This document shows positions 25,258-34,096 of a DNA stretch of 64,000 nucleotides, in pieces. Position 1 is the stretch's first letter. Each line of letters begins with the position of its first letter. The DNA comes from Bacillus sp. USDA818B3_A. GTDB lineage: Bacteria; Bacillota; Bacilli; Bacillales; Cytobacillaceae. The translations under genes were made by a program, and so were the position numbers. Location of the stretch: the NCBI RefSeq assembly GCF_009928415.1, contig NZ_JAABNN010000001.1:333017-397016 (forward strand), given 5' to 3'. Under the pieces are notes generated by a model, which did not search any database, was not told the DNA's origin, and was given only the letters and a program-made list of their open reading frames with translations.

Positions 25258-27780
25258 TTATATATCACGTAGTAATAAATTTATTTCAAACAATTTTACC
25301 TCATGCGGATTCAGCATTCCTTTTAATATGATAGAATTATTCTCTATTATTTTATTTTCAACTTTCATATAAGGAATACAAATATGCCTTAAATATTCAA
25401 CTTCATCGGCTTTCAGGTCATGAACCGCACCAAATTTCATCCATTCATCAAGAATACTTCCATGATCTCTGTTTAGTTTATGTTCCTTAAGACGATACTC
25501 CCCATTAGCAATTCCTTGTAATTCAAGTGAAAGGTTTAAAGGCTCATTATTTTCAAATATATCATATTGTCCGCTAATCCCATTACTTCCTTCAGTTTGT
25601 AAATAGTAGGAATAGTTAAAATGCTTATAGTTAAAAAATAACACTTGATATCGATCTCCAGTTTTTTTCGTAACAATATAATTTTCACCTTTCGCTACTA
25701 AAATTTCACCCAACTGGTTTAAAAGGGCAAAAGCGTGGTAGCTTGGTTTTTTTATGCCACTTTTCGTCAACAAACCGGCACCGCCATGTAAAAGATTCTT
25801 AGAATCCCTGAAATCACTAAAAATATCAGAACCCAACCAGTATCCGAGCATGTTAACTGGATGTTGATGTAAATTCTCAATGATATTCTTTACAATATAA
25901 GAAGCTTTAAAAGAAGTGTCATGAAGATAATCTCGGTTTACTGGCGTTACATTCCATTCAGTAACGTTCAATTCAAGTTCCTCGTATCCTATTGTTTCCA
26001 AAGACTTTCTGATTTCATGTAACTTTTGTTTAATATAACTAGGATTAGTTGATTGCTGATTTTTTATTGGTATGGCATTTTTCTGTTTATCAATTTCAAT
26101 AGGGTAAAGATACACTGAAAGGAAATCTGGCTGGACTTCTTCTAATTTCCACTGTTTAAGTAAGGAATTCAGTTTACTGCCTGCTAATTCCATACTTAAC
26201 CCGCAGCCGCCAACCTTTGCCAAAGGAACAATATCTTTTATAACTGTCTTAAATTCTTTAAATATTTTAAAATATTCCTCAAATTGGCTGGGTTCCTCAT
26301 ATATAATATCGGTTAAAAAGACAGTATGATCTTGTTTCTTATCTGTAAACGGATCGATATGTTTACTCCATATTTCGAAATACCATGTTTCAACCTCATC
26401 AATTCCATAACGTTCCATACAATGTAAAAAAAAAGTTTTTAATAAGTTTTTCCATTCTTCCAATGACCTTTCACTGATGGTCTCGATAATAAAAATTTCA
26501 TCGAGAGTTTTCGAAATAATCTTAGGTTTGGGACCAAGTTCGATAAAGGGTTTTAAATTATTTTTTATTAAGAAATCTAATAATTTATTTGTATTAGAAA
26601 AATTATAAAATATGGTATTGCTTGTACGATCTTCAACATGCATATCGTCACCAAAAAGACCCCAAACACGAGCATAGGTAAAGCCTATTTCTTGTTGAAG
26701 AAGGCTGATTTGCTCCTGCAAATCAGAGTTTAAAATATCCTTTGCATATCCAATATTGATGAGCTTGCTCCAATACTTTGTGATCGCCTGAACGTCCTTT
26801 ATTTCTATCACTTGAGATTCCAACATGTCCGGAGATTCAAGCATAGTTATGTTTCGGTCAGTTGCCTTACTACTAAGATATTTGTCCAATTCAATAAATG
26901 CTTCATTCTTTTCTTGGGAACTGGATTCTTTCGTTTCTTCTTCCTTAGCCAACACCATTTTTGTTAACTTTTTCCTATATTCAACAGGTTTTAAATGATA
27001 ATACTCATAGAAGACCCTGTTAAATGCTGCTAAGTAAGGAAATCCATTATCTAATGCAACCCTAGTAATAGGCTTATTCGAGTTTTCTAATTCATTTACT
27101 GCAAAGAAGAGACGAATTTCATTTAAGTATTGTGAGACCGTTTTTCCTGTTTGTTTTTTAAAGATTTTAGACAAATAGGGAACAGAAATAAAATGTAATC
27201 TTGCCACTTCCTCTAATGTCAGGTGCTCGTGATAATTGCTGTGAATATACTCAATAATCTCAGTTAATCTTTCATTTTGGCTTGTGACAGAAGGATTACC
27301 TATTTCTATTTCTTTCTTTTTCAAATAATATAATTTTAGAATAGAAATGAATTTAAGTGCTTTTTCTAAATACTCAACATACACATCATTGTTTTGTTTT
27401 ATATAAATGGTTAATATTTCTTCTATAACATTTCTTAATTCATGATCAGATTGAGAAGAATGACCAATTGAATCGCAAGTAAAAAATAGATCCTTTTGAC
27501 CTAGCAATGAACTTAGTTCAGAATAATTCAAATGGACAATAACAAATAAATTATCCTTTTCAGATTGTAAAGAATGAAGTTCATTCGAATTCACCAATAA
27601 AAAATCAGAGCTATTCATCGGCAGGATTTCATTATTTACCTTTACCTGCAAATTACCCTTTATCACATAAATGAATTCAATATCACGATGCGCATGATCC
27701 AAGTTACTCTTATAATTCATAATAGAAATAGTGACTAACTTTGAACTTATTGAAGACTGAAGATCAAAAGTACTAACCAA
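25258..27780 (-). CDS. AraC-family regulator fused to a GH39-like domain, copy 1
   Basis: An 840-aa protein: cupin sensing domain (about 10-110), AraC double helix-turn-helix (about 175-275, VARLHFISVPYLSKIFKKQTG and FPYLAAFNRVFYEYYHLKPVEYRK), a Ser/Glu-rich linker, then a GH39-like barrel and beta-sandwich (about 350-840). The barrel keeps the nucleophile motif VTEWN, but the acid/base NEP after FEIW is replaced by SKH, so it is probably a non-catalytic sugar sensor. The TTG at 27780 is chosen: GGAGGG lies 6 nt upstream and the N-terminus then aligns with copy 2 (48747-51287). Likely regulator of the surrounding operons. Confidence 0.88.
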   Translation of the reverse strand: MVSTFDLQSSISSKLVTISIMNYKSNLDHAHRDIEFIYVIKGNLQVKVNNEILPMNSSDFLLVNSNELHSLQSEKDNLFVIVHLNYSELSSLLGQKDLFFTCDSIGHSSQSDHELRNVIEEILTIYIKQNNDVYVEYLEKALKFISILKLYYLKKKEIEIGNPSVTSQNERLTEIIEYIHSNYHEHLTLEEVARLHFISVPYLSKIFKKQTGKTVSQYLNEIRLFFAVNELENSNKPITRVALDNGFPYLAAFNRVFYEYYHLKPVEYRKKLTKMVLAKEEETKESSSQEKNEAFIELDKYLSSKATDRNITMLESPDMLESQVIEIKDVQAITKYWSKLINIGYAKDILNSDLQEQISLLQQEIGFTYARVWGLFGDDMHVEDRTSNTIFYNFSNTNKLLDFLIKNNLKPFIELGPKPKIISKTLDEIFIIETISERSLEEWKNLLKTFFLHCMERYGIDEVETWYFEIWSKHIDPFTDKKQDHTVFLTDIIYEEPSQFEEYFKIFKEFKTVIKDIVPLAKVGGCGLSMELAGSKLNSLLKQWKLEEVQPDFLSVYLYPIEIDKQKNAIPIKNQQSTNPSYIKQKLHEIRKSLETIGYEELELNVTEWNVTPVNRDYLHDTSFKASYIVKNIIENLHQHPVNMLGYWLGSDIFSDFRDSKNLLHGGAGLLTKSGIKKPSYHAFALLNQLGEILVAKGENYIVTKKTGDRYQVLFFNYKHFNYSYYLQTEGSNGISGQYDIFENNEPLNLSLELQGIANGEYRLKEHKLNRDHGSILDEWMKFGAVHDLKADEVEYLRHICIPYMKVENKIIENNSIILKGMLNPHEVKLFEINLLLRDI

Positions 27781-27900
27781 TTCCAACCCTCCATTCAAAC
27801 ACAACCTATAGCGCGTTCCCTTTATAATAACAGTTTGTTAGTTACATAGTCTATTGATGTCGAAAGTGAAAAATTATTATTGTTCTCTTATTACATAGCT

Positions 27901-28722
27901 TTAATGTAGTTCTCGGAATTTCGCTGGCGTCATCCCTTCTTTTTTCTTAAATACCATCCCAAAATAACTAACATCTTCATATCCGCACAATCTACTAATA
28001 TTCTTGATTTTCTCGTTCCTCTCTTTAATGAGTAAGGTTTTCGCATTGGCTAGTCGAACATCTGTAATATAGTCAAAAATAGAAAATCCGTTTAACTTTT
28101 TAAATAACTGGCAAAGGTACTCTTTTGACAATTGAACCTTTTCTGCTAAATCAGATAACACAATGGGCTCGTTATAATGTTGGTTTATATAATCCATTAC
28201 AAAATGTACTTTATTATTCTGATTTTGAATAATCCTCTCATTTGGAAGCGTGGTTGATTTTGGGAACTCCAGTAAGATATCATAAAGCACTCTTGAAAAA
28301 TCATACATTTCCATTCGGCTATCACGAGTATAAATGAAAAATAATTCTTCCATATATTTCTCTACTTTTTCAAGATCGTTTAGTTTATAAATACCCGATT
28401 GCTCAATCCCGATGTTTTCCAAAAAATCTCTTGTCCCATAACCTGTAAAACACATGAAATGAACAATCCATTCTTTGCTCACTCCATAATATTTATGACC
28501 AACATTTGGGAAGAATAACATCCCGCTCCCTTCCTCTACCACATACTGTTTATTATCTATTTCTAGCACTCCGCTTCCCTTGACAGCTTGAATCCACTGA
28601 AAAAATGGCATACCTGAGGGTCTATTTATGTATTCCTGCCTATGATTTAAACCTAAAGAATATAAAACAAAAGGTAGTTTTAAGTTTTGTTCAGTATATT
28701 TTGTAAAAAAAACCTTTTTCAT
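27901..28722 (-). CDS. AraC-family transcriptional regulator
   Basis: A 273-aa regulator: N-terminal cupin ligand domain (about 10-150, with PFFQWIQAVKGSG and MLFFPNVGHKYYG) and a C-terminal double helix-turn-helix (about 170-273, LAEKVQLSKEYLCQLFKKLNG, CGYEDVSYFGMVFKKKEGMTPAKFR). It is divergent from the GH42-like gene 124 bp away and most likely activates it. RBS GGAG, ATG start. Confidence 0.9.
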   Translation of the reverse strand: MKKVFFTKYTEQNLKLPFVLYSLGLNHRQEYINRPSGMPFFQWIQAVKGSGVLEIDNKQYVVEEGSGMLFFPNVGHKYYGVSKEWIVHFMCFTGYGTRDFLENIGIEQSGIYKLNDLEKVEKYMEELFFIYTRDSRMEMYDFSRVLYDILLEFPKSTTLPNERIIQNQNNKVHFVMDYINQHYNEPIVLSDLAEKVQLSKEYLCQLFKKLNGFSIFDYITDVRLANAKTLLIKERNEKIKNISRLCGYEDVSYFGMVFKKKEGMTPAKFRELH

Positions 28723-28768
28723 AATTCAGAAAGCTCCATTCAATTCTTAATATATTCATATCAACTAT

Positions 28769-28812
28769 AATATTTTAAGATTTTATCTACTCATAATATT
28801 TATTAAAATATT
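28769..28812. promoter_or_regulatory. Inverted repeat in the divergent AraC / GH42-like promoter region
   Basis: AATATTTTAA (28769-28778) and TTAAAATATT (28803-28812) are exact inverted copies 24 bp apart. A TATAAT-like box follows at about 28814-28819 before the glycosidase. The site is a candidate for the adjacent AraC regulator. It does not match the 31-bp island palindrome. Confidence 0.5.
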
Positions 28813-28845
28813 AATATAATCTTATTATGAAAGGAAGATTTTATC

Positions 28846-30387
28846 ATGTCAATATTGCCTCATATTAAAAAGTACAATGATATTCCAACATTATTCGTTC
28901 ATGACGAACCCTTTATTGCCTTAGCGGGAGAAATCCATAATTCCAGTGCCTCGAACCTGGAGTATATGGAAAAACAGGTTTGGCCTAATTTAAAAACATT
29001 AAATATGAATTCTGTAATTGTTCCTGTTTACTGGGAATTAATTGAGCCCGAAGAGAATCAATTTGACTTTACCATCGTTGAAGGATTGATCAACCAGGCG
29101 CGTGATAATAACATGCATCTTATTTTCCTTTGGTTTGGCTTATGGAAAAATGCAGAATCATTCTATGTGCCCCACTGGATGAAAAAAGATTCTAGAACTT
29201 ATTTCCGGGCTTGTAAACCAACTGGTGAAGCAATAAATACCATTTCACCTTTATGTGAAGCAGCAATAGAAAAAGATGCTAATGCATTTTATCACTTAAT
29301 GAAATTTATTAAATCTATTGATTCAGAAGAAAATACGGTTATTGTTATGCAGGTTGAAAATGAAATCGGACTTTTAGGCACGGATCGTGATTATTCTATT
29401 ACAGCAAATGAAGCTTTTTCTCGAGAAATTCCACAATCCATTGCTGAAGAATTCCAAGTTTCTGGAACATGGGCAGAAGCATTTGGCTATGATGCTAGCG
29501 AATACTTTATGGCTTACTATTTTTCATCAGCAGTAGAACGAATTACAAACACAGGTCAACAGGAATATCCTCTTCCTTGCTATGCCAATGCATGGTTAGA
29601 ACAATTCCCATGGCGTGCAGGAACCTATCCAAGCGGCGGTCCTGTCATGAAGATGCATAAAATGTGGAATTTAATGGCTCCATCACTATTTTGTCTGGCG
29701 CCTGATATTTATGTTCCATATGTACCTGATGTACTGGATGAATATAGTCAGGATGGCAATCCATTATTCATTCCAGAGGTTCGTAAAGATGCTGTCTCAG
29801 CTACCTATGCCCTATATGCTGTTGGCGGTTGTAACGCTATTTGTTATGCACCATTTGGCATTGAAGAGCTTTTGATGGATCCGGAAGCTATTGAAAAACC
29901 ACCACTGGAAATAATGATGGCATTAAATATTGACCCCACAGCATTTGAAATTGAAGGCAGTGCAGCGTATTTAGCACAGAGTTATTCTATTATAGAGAAT
30001 ATTAAACCGCTTTATTTTAAATATAGAGGAACCAGTCATTTACAAAGTTTCGTAAAGAGAAATGAACATGACTTTGGTAAACTGCTGCATTTTGACAATT
30101 ATGATATTCTTGTATCTTATTCTCCTAAAGCACCTTATAAGCCAACTTCAGGAGGTATGATTTTTGAGCTTTCGGAAAATGAGTTCATCGTTATTGGAAT
30201 AATGATGAAGGTTCAATTCTTTTCAAAACCAGAAAAAAATACACATGTGGAATTGTTACGATTCGAAGAAGGCGAATTTGTGAATGGAGAATGGAAGGCA
30301 GGACGGGTTTTAAACGGTGATGAAAAAATGATGGTCCAATTAAAAGACATGCCTTCAGCTTATAGAATTCAAGTATATGAATATTGA
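28846..30387 (+). CDS. GH42/GH35-like glycosidase with DUF5597-type C-terminus
   Basis: A 513-aa cytosolic clan-A TIM-barrel glycosidase. Acid/base Glu in VMQVENEIG (about residue 174) and nucleophile Glu in LFIPEVRKDA (about 307) are conserved. The C-terminal part (about 390-513) is a beta-rich domain (FELSENEFIVIGIMMKV) like the DUF5597 domain of beta-galactosidase-type proteins. A beta-galactosidase or related exo-glycosidase activity is likely; the sugar is not certain. It is controlled from the divergent AraC promoter and ends at a strong terminator. Confidence 0.83.
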   Translation: MSILPHIKKYNDIPTLFVHDEPFIALAGEIHNSSASNLEYMEKQVWPNLKTLNMNSVIVPVYWELIEPEENQFDFTIVEGLINQARDNNMHLIFLWFGLWKNAESFYVPHWMKKDSRTYFRACKPTGEAINTISPLCEAAIEKDANAFYHLMKFIKSIDSEENTVIVMQVENEIGLLGTDRDYSITANEAFSREIPQSIAEEFQVSGTWAEAFGYDASEYFMAYYFSSAVERITNTGQQEYPLPCYANAWLEQFPWRAGTYPSGGPVMKMHKMWNLMAPSLFCLAPDIYVPYVPDVLDEYSQDGNPLFIPEVRKDAVSATYALYAVGGCNAICYAPFGIEELLMDPEAIEKPPLEIMMALNIDPTAFEIEGSAAYLAQSYSIIENIKPLYFKYRGTSHLQSFVKRNEHDFGKLLHFDNYDILVSYSPKAPYKPTSGGMIFELSENEFIVIGIMMKVQFFSKPEKNTHVELLRFEEGEFVNGEWKAGRVLNGDEKMMVQLKDMPSAYRIQVYEY

Positions 30388-30397
30388 TATTTAATAT

Positions 30398-30449
30398 AAA
30401 AGCCAATACATACTAGAGATAATCACTTGTATGTATTGGCTTTATTTTT
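30398..30449. terminator. Bidirectional terminator
   Basis: A 15-bp stem AAAGCCAATACATAC / GTATGTATTGGCTTT is followed by TATTTTTA, between the convergent glycosidase and glucokinase genes. Confidence 0.9.
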
Positions 30450-30456
30450 AATTAAA

Positions 30457-31407
30457 TTATTTCACTAACGATGCTGCCCCAATTACCCCAGCATCATTCC
30501 CTAACTGAGCAAGCTTTAGTTTCGTACTAGTTTTAACTGTCGGGAAAGCAAACTTTTGGAAATATTCTTCTACCCCATTTAAAAGCATGTCACCTGCAGC
30601 AGACACTCCTCCGCCAATAACAATTGTTTCAGGGTTTAAGATATTTCCAATATTGCCGCAAGCTAGTCCCAAATAATAATAAAACTTATCAACAACGATT
30701 AAAGCCAATTGATCGCCTTTTTTAGCCTGATCAAAAATAGTCTTTGCCGTCACTTCTTGTCCATCATCAATTAACCACTTTAATTCAGATTCCCCAGCAT
30801 ATCTTTCTGAAAAATCTCTGGCTAATCGAACAACACCTGTTGCACTAGCAACTGTTTCCAAACAGCCTTGATTTCCGCAAGTACACTGATATCCATCTGG
30901 TTCTACGATGATATGGCCAATTTCTCCACCTGCACCAACCTTACCGTGAATAAGATTGCCTTCTGCGATAATACCGCCTCCTACACCTGTTCCAAGTGTA
31001 ACAAAGACCACATCAGCACCATCTTCACCGGCACCCTTCCAGCGCTCACCTAATGCTGCCACATTGGCATCATTATCAATACAAAAAGAAATGCCAGTTC
31101 CTTCTTCAATCTGTTGTTTTACTTGCTGCAAAGTACTCCAGTTCAAATTAAAGGCTCCAATGACTGTCCCTTGTTCACGATCAACTGTCCCTGGAGAACC
31201 CATTCCGATTCCTAAAATATCATCCGCTGAAAGCCCATACAAATCAAGACGATGTTTAATCGATTCAATAATGTTTGGAACGATATTCTTTCCTTCATTT
31301 TGGATATCTGTTTCAATACTCCACTTTTGTTGAATCTCGCCTTCTTCAGTCAAGATCGCAAATTTTACAGTTGTTCCGCCTAAATCAATACCAATTAGTT
31401 TTTTCAT
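30457..31407 (-). CDS. glcK: ROK-family glucokinase
   Basis: A 316-aa sugar kinase close to B. subtilis GlcK. ATP site LIGIDLGGTTVKFAIL (about 4-19), catalytic-base region IDNDANVAALGE (Asp about 103-105), and the zinc motif CTCGNQGCLE of ROK kinases. It makes glucose 6-phosphate. As last gene of the epimerase-dehydrogenase-beta4-alpha4 operon it would phosphorylate the hexose freed from glycosides, which closes the proposed pathway. ATG start. Confidence 0.92.
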   Translation of the reverse strand: MKKLIGIDLGGTTVKFAILTEEGEIQQKWSIETDIQNEGKNIVPNIIESIKHRLDLYGLSADDILGIGMGSPGTVDREQGTVIGAFNLNWSTLQQVKQQIEEGTGISFCIDNDANVAALGERWKGAGEDGADVVFVTLGTGVGGGIIAEGNLIHGKVGAGGEIGHIIVEPDGYQCTCGNQGCLETVASATGVVRLARDFSERYAGESELKWLIDDGQEVTAKTIFDQAKKGDQLALIVVDKFYYYLGLACGNIGNILNPETIVIGGGVSAAGDMLLNGVEEYFQKFAFPTVKTSTKLKLAQLGNDAGVIGAASLVK

Positions 31408-31427
31408 CTTTTCCCCGCCTTATAAAA

Positions 31428-31454
31428 TAATACAGGTGAAATACCCACCTGTAT
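31428..31454 (-). terminator. Intra-operon stem-loop before glcK
   Basis: AATACAGGTG and CACCTGTATT form a 10-bp stem between alpha4 and glcK. No T-run follows on the minus strand, so it more likely tunes mRNA stability than ends transcription. Confidence 0.5.
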
Positions 31455-31463
31455 TATTATAAT

Positions 31464-32435
31464 CTATTTATTTAATATTTTCCGCTCCATTTGTAAATGA
31501 CGTTTGGTCATTTCTACGGCTCTTCCAGATATGTGATCTTCATATTCTGATACAATATAACCATCAAAATCAGAGTTTTGAATAATCGGCAAGATCTTAT
31601 CATATGGAATGCTTGCTTCATCCAAATTCTCATCAATATAATGGAATTTACCATGGAAGTGAATAGTATGTTTCATAGTTTGTTTTAACCCTTCATAATC
31701 CGGTTCATTGTAGAAGGTTACAAACCCATACATGCCTTGGAAGGCACCCATGACAGCACCATTTGCGCCACTCTCAAGCAGTCGTTGCCTCGCTTCCATC
31801 ATCGGTACACCGTCATAGCGTAATTGAGCTGCCATTTCTAATAATTCTAATGGTGCTCCATTCGCTAAGGCTTCATCCCAATGCGGTTTATTTGGTTTAG
31901 TCGCAAAAGTACCAAAATCAGTGACAAATCCAAGATATTGAGATCCTGTTTTTTCAATTACCTCGGTGAATTTCTGGATATTTGGTGATGTTGGCGTTTC
32001 AGGATTATGGATTTCAATTCCAACCTTGATACCATAAGCCTCTGCATATGGCGCTAATTTGGCAAAAACTGACGGTCCAATAAGATATTGAGCACGCATG
32101 ATTTTACAACCCAATTTATTCGCTGTTTTCAAATCAATAATAGATGACTGAAGCAGTTCTTCTTCTGTTAAATCACGATCAGATCTTAACCCACGGTCTG
32201 CATTAGCTCCGTAAGAAACAAATTCGATCCCATAGTGATTCGTCATGCTCTTAAATTCATTTAAAACTTTGTCATTTACATATGGGTATGATGGCAGCAT
32301 TTGCGTACCTACCAACTCAAATCCTTCCGCACCAAATTCAGCTGCGGTACGAATACAATCCTCTAAGGTAAATATGCCTTTCACATATTCATCAGTAAAG
32401 CTATAAAGAGACACACCTAATTTAATATTACTCAC
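31464..32435 (-). CDS. C-glycoside deglycosidase-like alpha subunit 4
   Basis: A 323-aa TIM-barrel protein. LGVSLYSFTDEY start strand, IEIHNP (Glu/His), FVTDFG (Asp), IHFHGKF (His) and VSEYED (Glu) give the same metal and base pattern as the other alpha subunits. It is closest to alpha3 (both have HFHGKF/YFHGKF and end in RHLQMERxIL). It lies 20 nt after beta4 in an operon that also supplies an epimerase-like barrel, a dehydrogenase and glucokinase, the most complete pathway unit in the window. Confidence 0.85.
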   Translation of the reverse strand: MSNIKLGVSLYSFTDEYVKGIFTLEDCIRTAAEFGAEGFELVGTQMLPSYPYVNDKVLNEFKSMTNHYGIEFVSYGANADRGLRSDRDLTEEELLQSSIIDLKTANKLGCKIMRAQYLIGPSVFAKLAPYAEAYGIKVGIEIHNPETPTSPNIQKFTEVIEKTGSQYLGFVTDFGTFATKPNKPHWDEALANGAPLELLEMAAQLRYDGVPMMEARQRLLESGANGAVMGAFQGMYGFVTFYNEPDYEGLKQTMKHTIHFHGKFHYIDENLDEASIPYDKILPIIQNSDFDGYIVSEYEDHISGRAVEMTKRHLQMERKILNK

Positions 32436-32455
32436 TTGTTGTTACCTCCTTTCTG

Positions 32456-32896
32456 CTAATCTCTCACCTGTAATGTTTTGCTTCCGCAAGAATCTAATAC
32501 CGCGTATTCACGTTCGGTCTTTCTTCCAGGAACGGCCATATATGGAATACGTAACATCATTTTCACATCAACATGATGTTCGCCTTCTGTTAAACCTCCA
32601 GGAGCAAATACATAGATCGTAGCTGGATCTATCAAATTCCAAAACTCTGAAATAAGACTTGGCAGCTGTCTTAAGGTAAACTCTTTCTCATTAAGTCCAA
32701 AGGTGATATCATCAGAATTCACTTCATTTCCATCAACGGTAACCACAAATTCTTCAATACAGGATAAGTAATGTCCGCGATAGTTACTTAAGCGAATTTG
32801 GAATTCATACCCCAACTTTTCCCCATTCACATAGGTATTTTTTAAACTTTCATCGCAAACAACATCGACGAAAGGTAATTTCATACTAAATGCCAC
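32456..32896 (-). CDS. C-glycoside deglycosidase-like beta subunit 4
   Basis: A 146-aa beta-rich protein with NYRGHYLSCIEEFVVTVDGN and C-terminal GEHHVDVKMMLRIPYMAVPGR. The start is GTG at 32896, 8 nt after AGGAGGT. It lies 13 nt after the dehydrogenase gene and 20 nt before alpha4. Like its paralogues it has no signal peptide and no enzyme motif of its own, in keeping with a structural partner of the barrel. Confidence 0.85.
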   Translation of the reverse strand: MAFSMKLPFVDVVCDESLKNTYVNGEKLGYEFQIRLSNYRGHYLSCIEEFVVTVDGNEVNSDDITFGLNEKEFTLRQLPSLISEFWNLIDPATIYVFAPGGLTEGEHHVDVKMMLRIPYMAVPGRKTEREYAVLDSCGSKTLQVRD

Positions 32897-32909
32897 TTAG
32901 GTCCACCTC

Positions 32910-34037
32910 CTATTTGCTTGCCACTGTTTCCTGTTCAAAAACAACTTCTTTTCCAGTTTCGGCAGAACGATAGACAGCATCTAAAATTTTTGTTACAACA
33001 AATGCCTGTTCTGGTTTTACTAATGGTTCTTTATCATATTTAACCGCTTCTAACCATTGTTTTGCTTCAAGCACTTCTGGTTTATTGGAACCACCTTCAA
33101 AGAATGCAATCGCTCCACCTGCAGAGTTTTTCTCTTCTGTTAACATACCATTGCGTGCAGAGTTATAAATTAACTCATTGTTGCGGAAGCTCATACCGGA
33201 ATTGATTTGTGCTCCTGCCTTTGTTCCACATAGAGTTGTAGCCGCTTCTCTTGATTCTAGTACATTAAGTGCCCAAGAAGATTCAAGGAAAACCGTTGCT
33301 CCATTTTCCATCTTAATGTAACCAAATGCTGAATCTTCCACTTCAAATGTTTCTGGATCCCAAGGGCCAAACATATTTCCTTCAACTGCTTCTGGCAGAT
33401 TACCTAATTTATTGAAAACAGAACCTGTTACTGAAACTGGTTTGTAATTATCCATCATCCATAAAGTGATATCAAGTGCATGTGTACCGATATCGATTAA
33501 CGGACCGCCACCTTGTTGTGATTTATCAGGAAATACTCCCCATGTTGGAACTGCGCGGCGGCGAAGTGCATGTGCTTTTGCAAAATAAACATCTCCAAGC
33601 TCGTCTTTTTCACAAGCTTTATAAAGAGATTGAACCTCTGGACGGAAGCGGTTTTGATATCCAATTGTGAATTTCTTGCCGGATTTTTTCCAAGCATCCA
33701 TCATTTTTTGAGCCGCTTCTGTATTGTGTGCCATTGGCTTTTCACACATAACATGCTTGCCTGCTTCAAATGCAGCAACTGTAATTGGGCTATGGCTAAC
33801 GTTAGGAGTTAGTACATGCACAAGATCAATGGATTCATCTTTTAATAGTTCTTTATAATCAACATAAATTTTTGCATCTTCAGTTCCATATTCTTTAGCG
33901 GCTTTTTCAGCACGGTCAATTTGAATATCACAGAATGCAACCATTTCAGCAATCTCTTTAAATTGTGCTAATGCTGGAAAATGCTTTTGATTTGCAATAC
34001 CACCGCAGCCAATAATACCAATCTTTAATTTACCCAT
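32910..34037 (-). CDS. Gfo/Idh/MocA oxidoreductase, candidate glycoside 3-dehydrogenase B
   Basis: A 375-aa dehydrogenase with GIIGCGGIANQKH at the N-terminus, the CEKPM motif and QGGGPLIDIGTHALDITLW, strongly similar to the paralogue at 22568. The ATG at 34037 is preferred: AGGAGA lies 9 nt upstream and the start then aligns with the paralogue, whereas the ATG at 34046 touches the RBS. Proposed to oxidise the glycoside at C3 for the beta4/alpha4 pair encoded next. Confidence 0.9.
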   Translation of the reverse strand: MGKLKIGIIGCGGIANQKHFPALAQFKEIAEMVAFCDIQIDRAEKAAKEYGTEDAKIYVDYKELLKDESIDLVHVLTPNVSHSPITVAAFEAGKHVMCEKPMAHNTEAAQKMMDAWKKSGKKFTIGYQNRFRPEVQSLYKACEKDELGDVYFAKAHALRRRAVPTWGVFPDKSQQGGGPLIDIGTHALDITLWMMDNYKPVSVTGSVFNKLGNLPEAVEGNMFGPWDPETFEVEDSAFGYIKMENGATVFLESSWALNVLESREAATTLCGTKAGAQINSGMSFRNNELIYNSARNGMLTEEKNSAGGAIAFFEGGSNKPEVLEAKQWLEAVKYDKEPLVKPEQAFVVTKILDAVYRSAETGKEVVFEQETVASK

Positions 34038-34096
34038 AATTTTCATTCTCCTTTTTTGTTATAAAATTATTTTATTAGATTTATAAGTTAATCTAT

